Part shown: piece after piece, positions 25,930 to 35,801 of the stretch
Layout: the number at the start of each line of letters is the position of its first letter
Numbering within the stretch: position 1 is the stretch's first letter
DNA from: Vibrio galatheae
Lineage (GTDB): Bacteria > Pseudomonadota > Gammaproteobacteria > Enterobacterales > Vibrionaceae
Direction of reading: 5' to 3'
NCBI RefSeq assembly: GCF_000967545.1
Contig: NZ_JXXV01000005.1
Location: forward strand, 91,851 to 155,850
Length of the DNA: 64,000 nucleotides
Notes under the pieces: model-generated
What the model was told of the DNA's origin: nothing
The model's input: only the letters and a program-made list of their open reading frames with translations
Database searches by the model: none
Position numbers and translations under genes: made by a program

Positions 25930-26742
25930 ATGCGTGAACTCGACACTCCAGCTTCTGACAACTACAACCAACGTTTTGGTGGCACACGCCGTCTTTACGG
26001 GAATAGTGAAGTTGAGATTCTACGTGCAGCGCATGTGTGCGTGATTGGCATTGGTGGTGTAGGCTCGTGGGCTGTTGAAGCATTAGCTCGCACCGGAATC
26101 GGTGAGCTCACTCTTATCGATATGGACGATGTTTGCGTGACCAATATTAATCGCCAGATTCACGCTATGTCGGGTTCGGTTGGTCAAAGTAAAATCGAAG
26201 TGATGGCCGAGCGAGTGAAGCTGATCAATCCTGAGTGTAAAGTGAACTTGATTGATGATTTTATTACCCCAGACAATCAACACGAGTATTTGTCCAAAGA
26301 GTATGACTATGTGCTTGATGCGATAGATAGTGTTAAAGCGAAGGCGGCTCTACTGGCTTATTGCCGCAGTAACAAAATCAAAGTGATTACCACTGGTGGG
26401 GCTGGTGGACAAGTTGACCCGACTCAAATCAAAGTGGCGGATTTAACTAAGACTATCCAAGATCCTTTGGCGAAGAAAATTAAAGACACTTTACGTCGCC
26501 ACCACAATTTTCCAACCAATCCAGCGCGTAAGTTTGGTATTGATTGTGTGTTTTCTACCGAACAACTTAAATATCCTCAACCAGATGGCAGTGTTTGTGG
26601 TGTTAAATCAACGGCTGAAGGTCCGAAACGAATGGATTGTGCCAGTGGTTTTGGCGCAGCGACAGTGGTGACGGCAAGCTTTGGCTTTGTCGCCGTGTCA
26701 CGTATCGTTGAAAAGCTTATTCAAAAGCACCGTCAGCAATAA
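25930..26742 (+). CDS. tcdA: tRNA threonylcarbamoyladenosine dehydratase
   Basis: A 270-residue E1-like enzyme (also called CsdL; E. coli 268). It dehydrates t6A37 in tRNA to the cyclic ct6A form using ATP. The nucleotide-binding loop is GIGGVGSWAVEALARTGIG (about residues 38-56), followed by LIDMDDVCVTNINRQIHA, which holds the Asp and Arg residues of the ThiF/MoeB fold. I use the ATG at 25930 because RELDTPASDNYNQRFGG is the family start; 16 upstream codons overlap the mltA terminator. csdE follows 13 bases later. TcdA is known to work with CsdE, so the pair is a functional unit. Confidence 0.95.
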   Translation: MRELDTPASDNYNQRFGGTRRLYGNSEVEILRAAHVCVIGIGGVGSWAVEALARTGIGELTLIDMDDVCVTNINRQIHAMSGSVGQSKIEVMAERVKLINPECKVNLIDDFITPDNQHEYLSKEYDYVLDAIDSVKAKAALLAYCRSNKIKVITTGGAGGQVDPTQIKVADLTKTIQDPLAKKIKDTLRRHHNFPTNPARKFGIDCVFSTEQLKYPQPDGSVCGVKSTAEGPKRMDCASGFGAATVVTASFGFVAVSRIVEKLIQKHRQQ

Positions 26743-26755
26743 AGTGGAGCACAAA

Positions 26756-27187
26756 ATGTCACCTTTTCCTCACTCTCCATTCGGTCACGAAATTAGTGCT
26801 CAAGACATAGCTCAAACCATGCAAGCGTTTAATGGTTGGGAAGACCGCTATCGCCAGGTGATTCAATGGGGTAAAAAGCTTCCCCAGATGCCAGATGATC
26901 TTAAGTCTGAGCAAGTGACCGTTGCTGGCTGTGAAAGTACGGTGTGGTTGGTTAGTGATTGTGTGGATGGAATATGGTACTTCTGTGCAGATTCAGATGC
27001 TCGCATTGTCCGTGGCCTTATCGCATTGGTAATGGCGGCGTACGATGGTAAATCGGCCGAGCAAATCCAGTCTTTTGATATTGATAGCTACTTTGCATCG
27101 CTAGGCTTAATTGCTCATCTAAGTCCTTCGAGAGGCAATGGTTTGAAAGCCATTGTTGAGCAAATAAAGCAGGTTACCGCTGCATAA
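26756..27187 (+). CDS. csdE: Sulfur acceptor protein CsdE (SufE family)
   Basis: A 143-residue SufE-fold protein (E. coli CsdE 147). It accepts sulfane sulfur from the cysteine desulfurase CsdA on its conserved cysteine, here Cys59 in VAGCESTVW. A GGAG motif lies seven bases before the ATG at 26756; the longer frame starting inside tcdA is not used. It is placed directly behind tcdA, its known partner in ct6A formation. The desulfurase gene csdA, its usual neighbour in E. coli, is not in this window. Confidence 0.92.
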   Translation: MSPFPHSPFGHEISAQDIAQTMQAFNGWEDRYRQVIQWGKKLPQMPDDLKSEQVTVAGCESTVWLVSDCVDGIWYFCADSDARIVRGLIALVMAAYDGKSAEQIQSFDIDSYFASLGLIAHLSPSRGNGLKAIVEQIKQVTAA

Positions 27188-27287
27188 TTTGCCATATTTA
27201 TTGGCTGCAACATGACTAGTTATTGTACTGGTTAATAAATAATCACATCGATATTAACGCCTTAAAAAATACAGGGCTTTACAGGTC

Positions 27288-27316
27288 TTGTTGTCACTGC
27301 ATAAAGCCTGTACAAT
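27288..27316 (+). promoter_or_regulatory. Predicted sigma-70 promoter of rlmN
   Basis: TTGTTG (27288-27293) and TACAAT (27311-27316) are separated by exactly 17 bp, about 40 bp before the rlmN ATG. The -10 box matches five of six consensus bases. Confidence 0.55.
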
Positions 27317-27355
27317 TCGCGCCCTTAATTAATGTTCCGTCTTATGAGAGGCCAC

Positions 27356-28483
27356 ATGACCACTGAAAAAATCAATCTACTCGACTTTGATCGTCAAGGT
27401 ATGCGCCAATTTTTTGCTGATGAACTCGGCGAAAAAGCATTCCGTGCAGATCAGGTAATGAAGTGGATCTACCATTTCGGTGTCGATAACTTCGACAATA
27501 TGACCAACATTAATAAAAAGTTACGTGAAAAACTGCAACATCGCTGTGAAATTAAGGCGCCAACCGTGGCTGAGGCTCAGCACTCTGCTGATGGCACCAT
27601 TAAATGGGCGATGAAAGTTGGCGATCAAGATGTTGAAACGGTATACATCCCAGAAGATGACCGTGCGACTTTATGTGTCTCTTCTCAGGTTGGCTGTGCG
27701 CTAGAGTGTAAATTCTGTTCAACGGCGCAACAGGGTTTTAACCGTAACCTGAAAGTGTCTGAAATTATTGGTCAGGTGTGGCGCGCTGCGCGTGAGGTTG
27801 GCCTAGAAAAAGAGACGGGTCGCCGCCCAATTACTAACGTCGTCATGATGGGGATGGGCGAACCACTGCTTAACATGAAAAACCTCATTCCTGCGCTTGA
27901 GATCATGTTGGATGATTTAGGTTTTGGCCTGTCTAAGCGTCGTGTCACTGTTTCTACTTCGGGCGTGGTCTCTGGTTTGGATCAGATGACGGGCAAGATT
28001 GACGTTGCTTTGGCAATCTCACTCCATGCTCCGAATGACAAACTGCGCAGCGAAATCATGCCTATTAATGATCGTTGGGATATCCAAGATTTCCTCGCGT
28101 CTGTACGTCGTTATATTGCTTCATCAAATGCCAACCGCGGCAAGGTCACTGTTGAGTATGTATTACTTGACCATGTCAATGATGATATGGATCACGCGCG
28201 TGAGTTAGCTGAGTTGATGAAAGATACGCCATGTAAAATCAACTTGATACCGTTTAACCCGTATCCAGGTTCGCCATATAAAAAGCCGAGTAACTCGCGC
28301 ATTGACCGCTTCCAAAAAACTTTGATGCAATATGAACATACAGTGACAATTCGTAAAACGCGTGGTGATGATATTGATGCGGCTTGTGGTCAGTTAGTTG
28401 GCGATGTTATCGACCGTACCAAACGTACCGCAATGCTCAAAGCGGCTAAAGGTGACACGATTCAAGTCAAATCGGTTTCATAA
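27356..28483 (+). CDS. rlmN: Dual-specificity 23S rRNA / tRNA adenine-C2 methyltransferase
   Basis: A 375-residue radical-SAM enzyme (E. coli 384). It methylates C2 of A2503 in 23S rRNA and A37 of some tRNAs, affecting translation accuracy. The 4Fe-4S cluster motif CALECKFC gives Cys114, Cys118 and Cys121. Cys107 seven residues before matches the second conserved cysteine of E. coli (Cys118), and the mechanistic C-terminal cysteine is in [10 protein letters not shown] use the ATG at 27356, with GAGAGG upstream, not the earlier in-frame ATG at 27332. A strong terminator follows. Confidence 0.96.
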   Translation: MTTEKINLLDFDRQGMRQFFADELGEKAFRADQVMKWIYHFGVDNFDNMTNINKKLREKLQHRCEIKAPTVAEAQHSADGTIKWAMKVGDQDVETVYIPEDDRATLCVSSQVGCALECKFCSTAQQGFNRNLKVSEIIGQVWRAAREVGLEKETGRRPITNVVMMGMGEPLLNMKNLIPALEIMLDDLGFGLSKRRVTVSTSGVVSGLDQMTGKIDVALAISLHAPNDKLRSEIMPINDRWDIQDFLASVRRYIASSNANRGKVTVEYVLLDHVNDDMDHARELAELMKDTPCKINLIPFNPYPGSPYKKPSNSRIDRFQKTLMQYEHTVTIRKTRGDDIDAACGQLVGDVIDRTKRTAMLKAAKGDTIQVKSVS

Positions 28484-28504
28484 CAAAATAGCAAAATGTG
28501 TTAC

Positions 28505-28530
28505 AGCCAGAGCCAAGCTCTGGCTTTTTT
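28505..28530 (+). terminator. Rho-independent terminator after rlmN
   Basis: AGCCAGAGC and GCTCTGGCT form nine perfect pairs around CAA, followed by a run of T. It lies 21 bases after the rlmN stop. Confidence 0.92.
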
Positions 28531-28607
28531 GTCACACTTGGTAGCGATCTCTCTGTCAAAATAACGAAAAACCTTGAGCTGCTTGTAAATTCTGCGTGTT
28601 GTTGGTG

Positions 28608-28635
28608 TTGTTTCATCTATGATATCTATTAGAAT
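28608..28635 (+). promoter_or_regulatory. Possible promoter of the rodZ operon
   Basis: TTGTTT (28608-28613) and TAGAAT (28630-28635, five of six) are separated by 16 bp. Transcription would start near 28642, giving a long leader of about 170 bases that opens with the structured element described next. The -35 match is weak. Confidence 0.4.
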
Positions 28636-28641
28636 TGAATG

Positions 28642-28713
28642 TTAACGCTTTCGGGGAACTTTCCTCTGATTTTTGAGTGAAGCGTTAAATTTATACATTC
28701 GAGGGCAACCCTC
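28642..28713 (+). repeat. Structured leader of rodZ: nested hairpin plus GAGGG-CAA-CCCTC
   Basis: TTAACGCTT (28642-28650) and AAGCGTTAA (28680-28688) are perfect nine-base arms that enclose a smaller stem (GGGGAA with TTCCTC). A second hairpin, GAGGG-CAA-CCCTC, follows at 28701-28713. No T run follows either, so they are leader structures or protein sites rather than terminators. The 28484-28809 gap holds no gene. Confidence 0.45.
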
Positions 28714-28809
28714 AACCTAATTCAAAGTTTGGTTACTTTACGCATAACGAAGAACGAATAATTAGCGGTGATGTAGCGAAACTTAAACAAGAAGAGAATT
28801 TTTTTTATC

Positions 28810-29781
28810 ATGACATCTGAACAACCACTTCAAGCGAGCGACGACAAGACAGAAGTAGAGAAGGTAGCAGCAGGGACTCTGCTTAAAAATAAACGAGAAT
28901 CGCTTGGGCTTAGCCAGAAGCAAATTGCCGATCGTTTGCGTTTACGCCTTTCCATCATCGAAAACATCGAAAACAACAACTTTTCCTCTGATCAAGTGGC
29001 CACCTTCACCCGTGGTTATTTGCGTTCTTATGCCAGAGCCGTCGGTATTAAAGAGTCCGTCGTACTTTGCGCTCTTGATGGGTGTGAAGAAACGCAACCA
29101 GAAGAACAGGAGATGAAAAGCTTTTCGCGTAAAACGAAGCGTGAAGCACATGATAGCCGTATCATGACCCTCACTTGGGGGATTATCATTGTGGTTTTAG
29201 GCATTTCATCTGTCTGGTGGTGGCAAAATCAAGAAAAAGGCATGGAGTCGTTGACCAGCGAATCTGAGCAAGCGCAAATGTTGGAGTCGCAAGCTGAAAA
29301 CCCAGCGCTGGACTTTACTACTCTCTCTGACGAGGCACCTGAAGTGAGTGTCAATGAAGATATCGCGCCCGAACCTGCAGCAGAGCCATTGGAGCCTCAG
29401 TTAGAAGAGGATCTCATTACACCTGAAACAGCAGAGACACTGGTTGTTGAAGAAATGCAAAACACGCAGCCAGAGTCTGTTGAAATGGTCGTAGAGGCAA
29501 CACCCGAAGCGGAGGTTGCACAATCAGAACAACCGCTTGGCGCTGCAAACCTGCTAGCGATGTCATTTAGTGACGATTGTTGGATTCAGGTCAAAGATGC
29601 GTCAGGCAAAACTCTTTCTACCGGCGTGAAAAAAGCTGGTCAAACTCTGAATCTAAGTGGCGATTTGCCTTACAGTGTCATTTTAGGTGCGCCTGAAAAC
29701 GTTTCAATGACATTAGCGAGTGAACCTGTCGACCTTTCTGGGTATACTTCAGGAAAAGTAGCAAGATTCAACTTACCTTAG
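28810..29781 (+). CDS. rodZ: Cytoskeleton protein RodZ
   Basis: A 323-residue RodZ (E. coli 337), which links MreB filaments to the membrane and helps set rod shape. The N-terminal cytoplasmic domain (about 20-90) is a Cro-type helix-turn-helix ([20 protein letters not shown]). One membrane helix lies at about 118-138 ([20 protein letters not shown]). It is followed by an acidic, proline- and glutamate-rich periplasmic linker (about 145-240) and a C-terminal DUF4115-type beta domain (about 245-323). It heads a cluster with ispG (8-bp gap), an order conserved from E. coli. Confidence 0.93.
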   Translation: MTSEQPLQASDDKTEVEKVAAGTLLKNKRESLGLSQKQIADRLRLRLSIIENIENNNFSSDQVATFTRGYLRSYARAVGIKESVVLCALDGCEETQPEEQEMKSFSRKTKREAHDSRIMTLTWGIIIVVLGISSVWWWQNQEKGMESLTSESEQAQMLESQAENPALDFTTLSDEAPEVSVNEDIAPEPAAEPLEPQLEEDLITPETAETLVVEEMQNTQPESVEMVVEATPEAEVAQSEQPLGAANLLAMSFSDDCWIQVKDASGKTLSTGVKKAGQTLNLSGDLPYSVILGAPENVSMTLASEPVDLSGYTSGKVARFNLP

Positions 29782-29789
29782 AAAATACT

Positions 29790-30908
29790 ATGCAATACGA
29801 ATCTCCTATCAAACGTCGCCCATCGACTCGTATCTATGTGGGCGACGTACCTATTGGTGACGGTGCACCGATTGCCGTGCAGTCGATGACCAACACCCGC
29901 ACAACAGACGTTGACGCGACCGTTGCGCAAATTAGAGCATTAGAAAATGTCGGTGCGGATATCGTTCGTGTATCAGTACCAACCATGGATGCGGCAGAAG
30001 CCTTTAAGCAGATCAAACAACAAGTGAAGATCCCACTGGTTGCGGATATTCACTTTGACTACCGTATCGCCCTCAAAGTGGCAGAGTACGGCGTCGATTG
30101 TTTACGTATCAACCCAGGCAATATCGGCAATGAAGATCGTATTCGTTCCGTTGTTGACTGCGCGCGAGATAAAAACATCCCGATCCGTATCGGGGTGAAT
30201 GGTGGATCGCTAGAAAAAGACATCCAGATGAAATATGGCGAGCCAACACCAGAAGCTCTGGTTGAGTCGGCAATGCGCCACGTCGATATCCTTGATCGCC
30301 TTAACTTCGATCAGTTTAAGGTCAGTGTGAAGGCTTCGGATGTTTTCCTTGCCGTAGACTCCTATCGTTTATTGGCGCAGAAAATTGACCAGCCGTTGCA
30401 CTTGGGTATTACCGAAGCAGGTGGTGCTCGCGCGGGTGCGGTTAAGTCGTCAGTCGGCTTGGGAATGCTTCTCGCTGAAGGTATTGGTGACACGCTGCGT
30501 ATATCGCTGGCGGCTGATCCGGTAGAAGAGATCAAAGTTGGTTTCGATATCTTGAAGTCACTGCGTATTCGCTCTCGCGGTATTAACTTTATCGCTTGTC
30601 CAAGCTGCTCTCGCCAAGAGTTCGATGTTATCGGCACGGTCAACGCATTAGAACAGCGTTTGGAAGATGTGCTAACGCCTATGGATGTCTCCATTATCGG
30701 CTGTGTGGTTAACGGTCCGGGCGAAGCGGAAGTCTCACATTTGGGTTTAGCGGGCAGTAACAAGAAGAGCGCTTTTTACGAAGATGGTAAACGTCAGAAA
30801 GAGCGTTTTGACAACAATGACTTAGTTGACCAACTTGAAGCACGAATTCGTGCTAAAGCGTCCACGCTAGATCAAGCAAATCGAATCGACGTTAAACTAC
30901 AAGATTAA
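29790..30908 (+). CDS. ispG: 4-hydroxy-3-methylbut-2-enyl diphosphate synthase (flavodoxin)
   Basis: A 372-residue IspG, exactly the E. coli length. It reduces methylerythritol cyclodiphosphate to HMBPP in the non-mevalonate isoprenoid pathway, using a 4Fe-4S cluster. The cluster ligands are in [10 protein letters not shown] and in the later [14 protein letters not shown]. The N-terminal TIM barrel carries [16 protein letters not shown]. The ATG lies 8 bases after the rodZ stop, so the two are co-transcribed. Confidence 0.97.
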   Translation: MQYESPIKRRPSTRIYVGDVPIGDGAPIAVQSMTNTRTTDVDATVAQIRALENVGADIVRVSVPTMDAAEAFKQIKQQVKIPLVADIHFDYRIALKVAEYGVDCLRINPGNIGNEDRIRSVVDCARDKNIPIRIGVNGGSLEKDIQMKYGEPTPEALVESAMRHVDILDRLNFDQFKVSVKASDVFLAVDSYRLLAQKIDQPLHLGITEAGGARAGAVKSSVGLGMLLAEGIGDTLRISLAADPVEEIKVGFDILKSLRIRSRGINFIACPSCSRQEFDVIGTVNALEQRLEDVLTPMDVSIIGCVVNGPGEAEVSHLGLAGSNKKSAFYEDGKRQKERFDNNDLVDQLEARIRAKASTLDQANRIDVKLQD

Positions 30909-30953
30909 TCTCAACGTAACCCAATTACGGTAACTATTTTACGGTAGATAACT

Positions 30954-32222
30954 GTGGCAAAGAAAATCCAAGCAATTCGAGGCATGAACGACTGCCTTCC
31001 AACTCAATCACCACTGTGGCAGAAACTTGAAAACACAGTGAAGAACGTAATCAGTGCTTACGGTTATAACGAAGTGCGCATGCCAATCGTTGAGATGACT
31101 CATCTATTTAGCCGCGCTATCGGTGAAGTCACCGATGTAGTCGAGAAAGAGATGTACACCTTTGAAGACCGTAACGGTGATAGCTTAACCCTTCGTCCTG
31201 AAGGTACGGCAGGCTGTGTACGTTCTTGTATCGAGAACAGCCTTATCGATCGCTCGGAGCAACGCCTATGGTACATGGGCCCAATGTTCCGTCACGAACG
31301 CCCGCAAAAAGGTCGTTACCGCCAGTTCCACCAATGTGGTGTTGAAGTCTTTGGCCTCGACGGCCCTGACGTGGATGCTGAGCTTATCATGATGACTGCA
31401 CGTTTATGGCGTGAGCTAGGCATTGATAACCACGTGCGTTTAGAGCTTAACTCTATTGGTTCATTAGATGACCGCGCCAACTATCGTACGGCATTGATCG
31501 CATTCCTAGAGCAGCACATTGATGTTCTAGATGACGATTGTAAGCGTCGCATGCACACTAACCCATTACGTGTTTTGGATTCTAAGAATCCTGATGTTCA
31601 AGCTATTTTAGCTGATGCGCCACGCTTGTCGGATTACCTAGGTGAAGAATCACAGCAACATTTTTCAGGTCTGTGTGAACTTCTTGATGCTGCGGGTATC
31701 GAATACACAGTTAATGAACGCCTAGTTCGTGGTTTGGATTACTACAACCGCACGGTATTTGAGTGGATTACCGAGAGCTTAGGAGCACAAGGTACGGTAT
31801 GTGGCGGTGGTCGCTACGATGGTCTTGTTGAGCAACTAGGTGGCAAGTCTACACCAGCGGTAGGTTTTGCAATGGGCCTTGAGCGCTTAGTGCTTATGCT
31901 AGAAACGCTTGAACTGACAGACGTTCGTCGTAGTGTGGATGTCTACATGGTCACTGCTGGTGAAGGCACTATGTTAGCAGGAATGAAACTGGCCGAATCC
32001 CTACGTGAACAGGTTGCTGGTCTGCGCGTAATGAGCCACTTCGGTGGTGGCAACTTTAAGAAGCAGTTCAAGCGCGCCGACAAAGTAGGGGCGGCTGTGG
32101 CTCTGGTACTGGGTGAAAATGAAGTTGCTGACAACACAGTTGTGCTTAAAGACTTGATTGGTGGTACGCAAGAGACAATGAGCCAAGCAGACGTGATCAC
32201 TAAACTGGCTGAGCTGGTTTAA
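30954..32222 (+). CDS. hisS: Histidyl-tRNA synthetase
   Basis: A 422-residue class II synthetase (E. coli 424). Motif 2 is in [20 protein letters not shown], the histidine-A loop in [15 protein letters not shown], and motif 3 in [17 protein letters not shown]-terminal anticodon-binding domain follows (about 325-422). The start is a GTG at 30954, giving [13 protein letters not shown] as in E. coli. It lies 45 bases after ispG in the same cluster. A small hairpin follows its stop. Confidence 0.97.
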   Translation: MAKKIQAIRGMNDCLPTQSPLWQKLENTVKNVISAYGYNEVRMPIVEMTHLFSRAIGEVTDVVEKEMYTFEDRNGDSLTLRPEGTAGCVRSCIENSLIDRSEQRLWYMGPMFRHERPQKGRYRQFHQCGVEVFGLDGPDVDAELIMMTARLWRELGIDNHVRLELNSIGSLDDRANYRTALIAFLEQHIDVLDDDCKRRMHTNPLRVLDSKNPDVQAILADAPRLSDYLGEESQQHFSGLCELLDAAGIEYTVNERLVRGLDYYNRTVFEWITESLGAQGTVCGGGRYDGLVEQLGGKSTPAVGFAMGLERLVLMLETLELTDVRRSVDVYMVTAGEGTMLAGMKLAESLREQVAGLRVMSHFGGGNFKKQFKRADKVGAAVALVLGENEVADNTVVLKDLIGGTQETMSQADVITKLAELV

Positions 32223-32239
32223 TTTGAATAATTTTTGAG

Positions 32240-32261
32240 TGGCAGTTTCGGCTGCCATTTT
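32240..32261 (+). terminator. Weak hairpin with T run between hisS and yfgM
   Basis: TGGCAG and CTGCCA pair around TTTCGG, followed by TTTT. A six-base stem is short, so it probably attenuates rather than stops transcription into yfgM. Confidence 0.45.
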
Positions 32262-32279
32262 GATGTAAGAGGACAGGAA

Positions 32280-32894
32280 GTGGAACTCTACGATACTGAA
32301 GAACAACAAGTAGAAGCGATCAAAGATTGGTGGAAAGAGAACGGCAAAGCAGTCATTTTAGGCGCTGTTGTTGGTCTTGGCGGCTTATTTGGTTGGCGTT
32401 ACTACCAAGACTCTGTGACTGCGGCTCAAGAAGCGGCGTCTGAAAGTTACACTAAAGCTGTGCAAGCACTGGCTGAAAACGGTGCGTCTGCTGAAGCGGA
32501 TGTACAAGCGTTTATTGATGCAAATAAAGAGATTGAATACTCGGTTCTTGCGGCATTGCAACTGGCAAAAGCTCAAGTTGAAGCGGGTAATCTTGATGAA
32601 GCTTTAGCTCAGTTGGAGTGGGCGAAATCAGCGACAAAAGATGTTGCCGTGTCTGCGGTGCTCGACTACCGCCTCGCTCGCGTAAAAGCAGAACAGGGTG
32701 AGTTTGATGCAGCTGTAACTCAACTGGCAAACATTAGCGACGAAAGCTGGGGTGGTCGTGTCGCAGAACTAAAAGGTGACATCCTGCTGCGCAAAGGTGA
32801 TACACAAGCGGCTTATGCGGCGTACACTGAAGCACAACAGTCTGGAGACGCAAGCCAGACATTACAGATGAAACTGGATGATCTAGCCAAGTAA
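32280..32894 (+). CDS. yfgM: Ancillary SecYEG translocon subunit YfgM
   Basis: A 204-residue protein (E. coli 206). It has one N-terminal membrane helix (about residues 22-40, AVILGAVVGLGGLFGWRYY) and a periplasmic TPR-like domain rich in alanine. YfgM binds SecYEG and the chaperone PpiD and helps hand proteins to periplasmic chaperones. I use the GTG at 32280 with AGAGGACAGGAA just upstream, giving MELYDTEEQQVEAIKDWW, which matches the family start. The frame extends back to 32235, but that part overlaps the hairpin after hisS. bamB follows 9 bases later. Confidence 0.92.
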   Translation: MELYDTEEQQVEAIKDWWKENGKAVILGAVVGLGGLFGWRYYQDSVTAAQEAASESYTKAVQALAENGASAEADVQAFIDANKEIEYSVLAALQLAKAQVEAGNLDEALAQLEWAKSATKDVAVSAVLDYRLARVKAEQGEFDAAVTQLANISDESWGGRVAELKGDILLRKGDTQAAYAAYTEAQQSGDASQTLQMKLDDLAK

Positions 32895-32903
32895 GGGCGT
32901 CGC

Positions 32904-34064
32904 ATGAAGAATATGCTGAAAAAAGCACTCACCACAGCGATGTTTGTTGGCGTTCTTGCTGGTTGTGCTAGCGAAGAAGATACCATCATCATGTCTCCTG
33001 TACCTCAGGTTGACAGCAAATTTACGCCAGCAAGCCAATGGAGTGCCTCTGTTGGTAATGGTGTTGGTGAATATTACTCAAAGCTGACACCTGAGTACGC
33101 TTACGGCAAAGTATTTGTTGCTAGCCGCGACGGTGTAGTCAAAGCATTCGATCCTGAAAACGGCAAAACCTTGTGGGAAGCTGAAGTTGAAGCGGATGTG
33201 ACGGCTCGTTTGGCGGGTGGAATCACCGCTGGCTACAGCCAACTCTTTATTGGTAGCGAAAACGGTACGGTACTGGCTCTCGATGAAGAAACGGGTGAGC
33301 TAAACTGGCAAACGCAAATCGATGGTGAAGTACTGACAGCACCAGCGACAGATAACAACCTAGTTATTGTCCACACCAACGACGGTATGTTGATCGCGCT
33401 TGAGCAAGAAACGGGCAACATCAAGTGGACCATCAGCACTGAAGTGCCAAACTTAACTTTGCGTGGAAACAGTAAACCAGTTACCGCTTCCGGTGGTGTG
33501 TTTTGGGGTACGGCTAACGGCCGCTTGGCTGCGGCCATTGTTGAACGTGGTCAATTGATTTGGCAGCAGCCTATCGGTATGCCACAAGGGGCAACGGAAA
33601 TTGACCGCCTAGTGGATGTCGATGCTGCACCGCTGATACTAGGTGGCTCACTATATATAGCAGGCTATAACGGACAGCTGACCGCGATTGACTTACGTTC
33701 TGGTAAGCCATCTTGGAAGCGTAGCTACTCATCATCGGCTGATCTGGCGAGTGATGGCAGCCGTTTGTTCTTAGTAACAGAGAAGGATCACTTAGTGGCG
33801 GTTGACGCACGCAGTGGTACAGAATTGTGGTCGAACGATCAGCTAGAGCACCGCTTGTTGACTGCGCCAGCCATGATTGATGATTATGTCGTCGTGGGTG
33901 ATTCAGAAGGCTATTTGTACTGGCTTGACCGTGTTAGTGGTGAGTTTGTCTCTATGCAGCAAATTGACAGTTCAGGTCTCGCTGTTGCACCAATTACTGT
34001 GCCTGGTGGTTACGTGCTTGTGACTCGCGATGGCGATGTAAAGAAACTGACGATCAACGAGTAA
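32904..34064 (+). CDS. bamB: Outer-membrane assembly lipoprotein BamB
   Basis: A 386-residue lipoprotein (E. coli 392) of the BAM complex, which inserts beta-barrel proteins into the outer membrane. The lipobox LAGC gives lipidated Cys21. The mature part is an eight-bladed propeller with repeated PQQ-type strands: DGVVKAFDPENGKTLWEAEV, NGTVLALDEETGELNWQTQI and DGMLIALEQETGNIKWTIST are visible. The place between yfgM and der is the same as in E. coli. A strong terminator follows, so der is transcribed separately or by readthrough. Confidence 0.96.
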   Translation: MKNMLKKALTTAMFVGVLAGCASEEDTIIMSPVPQVDSKFTPASQWSASVGNGVGEYYSKLTPEYAYGKVFVASRDGVVKAFDPENGKTLWEAEVEADVTARLAGGITAGYSQLFIGSENGTVLALDEETGELNWQTQIDGEVLTAPATDNNLVIVHTNDGMLIALEQETGNIKWTISTEVPNLTLRGNSKPVTASGGVFWGTANGRLAAAIVERGQLIWQQPIGMPQGATEIDRLVDVDAAPLILGGSLYIAGYNGQLTAIDLRSGKPSWKRSYSSSADLASDGSRLFLVTEKDHLVAVDARSGTELWSNDQLEHRLLTAPAMIDDYVVVGDSEGYLYWLDRVSGEFVSMQQIDSSGLAVAPITVPGGYVLVTRDGDVKKLTINE

Positions 34065-34085
34065 TCGTGTGATACAATTCACATT

Positions 34086-34127
34086 CGGCTCCTAGCTGGT
34101 AACAGTTGGGAGCCGTTTGTTTGTTTT
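34086..34127 (+). terminator. Rho-independent terminator after bamB
   Basis: A thirteen-pair stem (CGGCTCCTAGCTG with CAGTTGGGAGCCG, two wobbles) with a GTAA loop is followed by TTTGTTTGTTTT. It closes the rodZ-bamB cluster. Confidence 0.88.
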
Positions 34128-34144
34128 AGAACCCATAGTTAGAT

Positions 34145-34202
34145 GTGGTTATAGGTAAAGTGCTCTTAAAGTGAACTCTGCTGAGTTGTTACCTATAACT
34201 AC
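34145..34202 (+). repeat. Long nested inverted repeat in the leader of der
   Basis: GTGGTTATAGGTAA (34145-34158) and TTACCTATAACTAC (34189-34202) pair over 14 bases with one G-T. Between them AACTC-TGCT-GAGTT (34174-34187) is a perfect small hairpin. The whole element ends 29 bases before the der ATG. There is no T run, so it is an operator or a leader RNA fold rather than a terminator. Confidence 0.6.
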
Positions 34203-34231
34203 ATAAAGAAAAGTATATTGTAGAGGTTATT

Positions 34232-35719
34232 ATGGTACCTGTTGTTGCTCTGGTAGGGCGTCCTAACGTAGGTAAATCAACGTTATTTAACCGATTGACT
34301 CGTACACGCGACGCATTGGTTGCGGATTTCCCTGGCTTAACTCGTGACCGTAAATATGGCCAAGCTAAGCTTGGTGAGCACGAATTTATCGTGATTGATA
34401 CTGGTGGTATTGATGGCACCGAAGAAGGTGTCGAAACCAAAATGGCAGAGCAGTCTCTCGCGGCAATTGATGAAGCGGATGTTGTACTATTTATGGTTGA
34501 TGGCCGTGCTGGTTTAACGCCTGCGGATATCGCTATTTCTAATCACCTACGTAAAATTGAAAAGCCATCAATGCTGGTGGTTAATAAAGTCGATGGCATC
34601 GATGCGGATGCGGCTTCGGCTGATTTCTGGCAGCTTGGTGTGGAGAATATGTACCAAATCGCTGCGGCACATGGCCGCGGTGTTGGGGCACTTATTGACC
34701 GTGCGCTAAATCCATTTGCAGAAAAAATGGAAGAGGAAGCCAGAGCTGAAATCGAAGACTTAACTGATTTCATCGATGAAGAAGAAGAGAAACTCGATTA
34801 CAGCGAAGAAGAAGCGGAAGCAGAATTTAAACGCCTGCAAGATCAACCGATCAAACTGGCGATTATCGGTCGTCCAAACGTTGGTAAATCGACGCTGACC
34901 AACCGCATCCTTGGCGAAGAGCGCGTGGTTGTTTATGACATGCCAGGAACAACGCGTGATTCTATCTACATTCCGATGGAGCGTGATGGGCGCGAATATG
35001 TATTGATCGATACCGCAGGTGTAAGACGTCGCAAGCGTATTAATGAAACGGTAGAGAAATTCTCGGTAGTTAAAACGCTAAAAGCAGTCGAAGATGCAAA
35101 CGTGGTATTACTTGTTATCGATGCGCGTGAAAACATTTCGGATCAAGATTTGAGTCTGTTGGGCTTCGCCCTCAATGCGGGTCGTTCGATCGTGATTGCG
35201 GTCAACAAGTGGGACGGTCTCGATATGGACGTAAAAGAGCACGTGAAGAAAGAGCTAGATCGCCGCTTAGGTTTCGTTGATTTTGCTCGTATCCACTTTA
35301 TTTCTGCGCTGCATGGCACTGGTGTCGGCCACTTGTTTGAATCTGTGCAAGAAGCTTATAAGTCGGCAACAACACGTGTAGGTACTTCGGTACTGACTCG
35401 TATTATGAAGATGGCGACTGACGATCACCAACCACCTTTGGTACGTGGCCGTCGTGTTAAACTCAAATACGCGCACGCAGGCGGGTACAACCCACCGATC
35501 GTTGTTATTCATGGTAACCAAGTTAATGAATTGCCGGATTCGTACAAACGTTACCTGATGAACTACTACCGCAGGTCTTTGGAAATCATGGGTACCCCGA
35601 TTCGTATTCAGTTCCAAAACAGCGAAAACCCATTTGAGGGTAAATCAAACAAGATGACATTATCTCAAGATCGCAAACGTAAGCGCTTAATGAGCATGAT
35701 GAAAAATCGTAAGAAGTAA
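34232..35719 (+). CDS. der: Ribosome-assembly GTPase Der (EngA)
   Basis: A 495-residue tandem GTPase (E. coli 490), essential for 50S subunit assembly. The first G domain has GRPNVGKST at 9-17, the DTGG switch and NKVD. An acidic linker (about 165-205) contains [17 protein letters not shown]. The second G domain has another GRPNVGKST (about 215-223), DTAGVRR and NKWD. A KH-like domain follows (about 375-465). The tail is basic ([16 protein letters not shown]). AGAGG lies five bases before the ATG. Confidence 0.97.
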   Translation: MVPVVALVGRPNVGKSTLFNRLTRTRDALVADFPGLTRDRKYGQAKLGEHEFIVIDTGGIDGTEEGVETKMAEQSLAAIDEADVVLFMVDGRAGLTPADIAISNHLRKIEKPSMLVVNKVDGIDADAASADFWQLGVENMYQIAAAHGRGVGALIDRALNPFAEKMEEEARAEIEDLTDFIDEEEEKLDYSEEEAEAEFKRLQDQPIKLAIIGRPNVGKSTLTNRILGEERVVVYDMPGTTRDSIYIPMERDGREYVLIDTAGVRRRKRINETVEKFSVVKTLKAVEDANVVLLVIDARENISDQDLSLLGFALNAGRSIVIAVNKWDGLDMDVKEHVKKELDRRLGFVDFARIHFISALHGTGVGHLFESVQEAYKSATTRVGTSVLTRIMKMATDDHQPPLVRGRRVKLKYAHAGGYNPPIVVIHGNQVNELPDSYKRYLMNYYRRSLEIMGTPIRIQFQNSENPFEGKSNKMTLSQDRKRKRLMSMMKNRKK

Positions 35720-35754
35720 CTCTTTCTCCAGACGGAAAGAGAAAACGAGTTTGT

Positions 35755-35788
35755 AAAAAGCGCCGAGTATGACTTAGGCGCTTTTTTT
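35755..35788 (+). terminator. Rho-independent terminator after der
   Basis: AAAAAGCGCC and GGCGCTTTTT form ten perfect pairs with a 12-base loop, followed by further T. It lies 36 bases after the stop. Confidence 0.92.
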
Positions 35789-35801
35789 ATAGGAAATGAT
35801 G

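Noticed and set aside
35721..35740. Small hairpin TCTTTC...GAAAGA right after der
   Set aside because: It has weak pairing and no T run; the real terminator at 35755 is much stronger.
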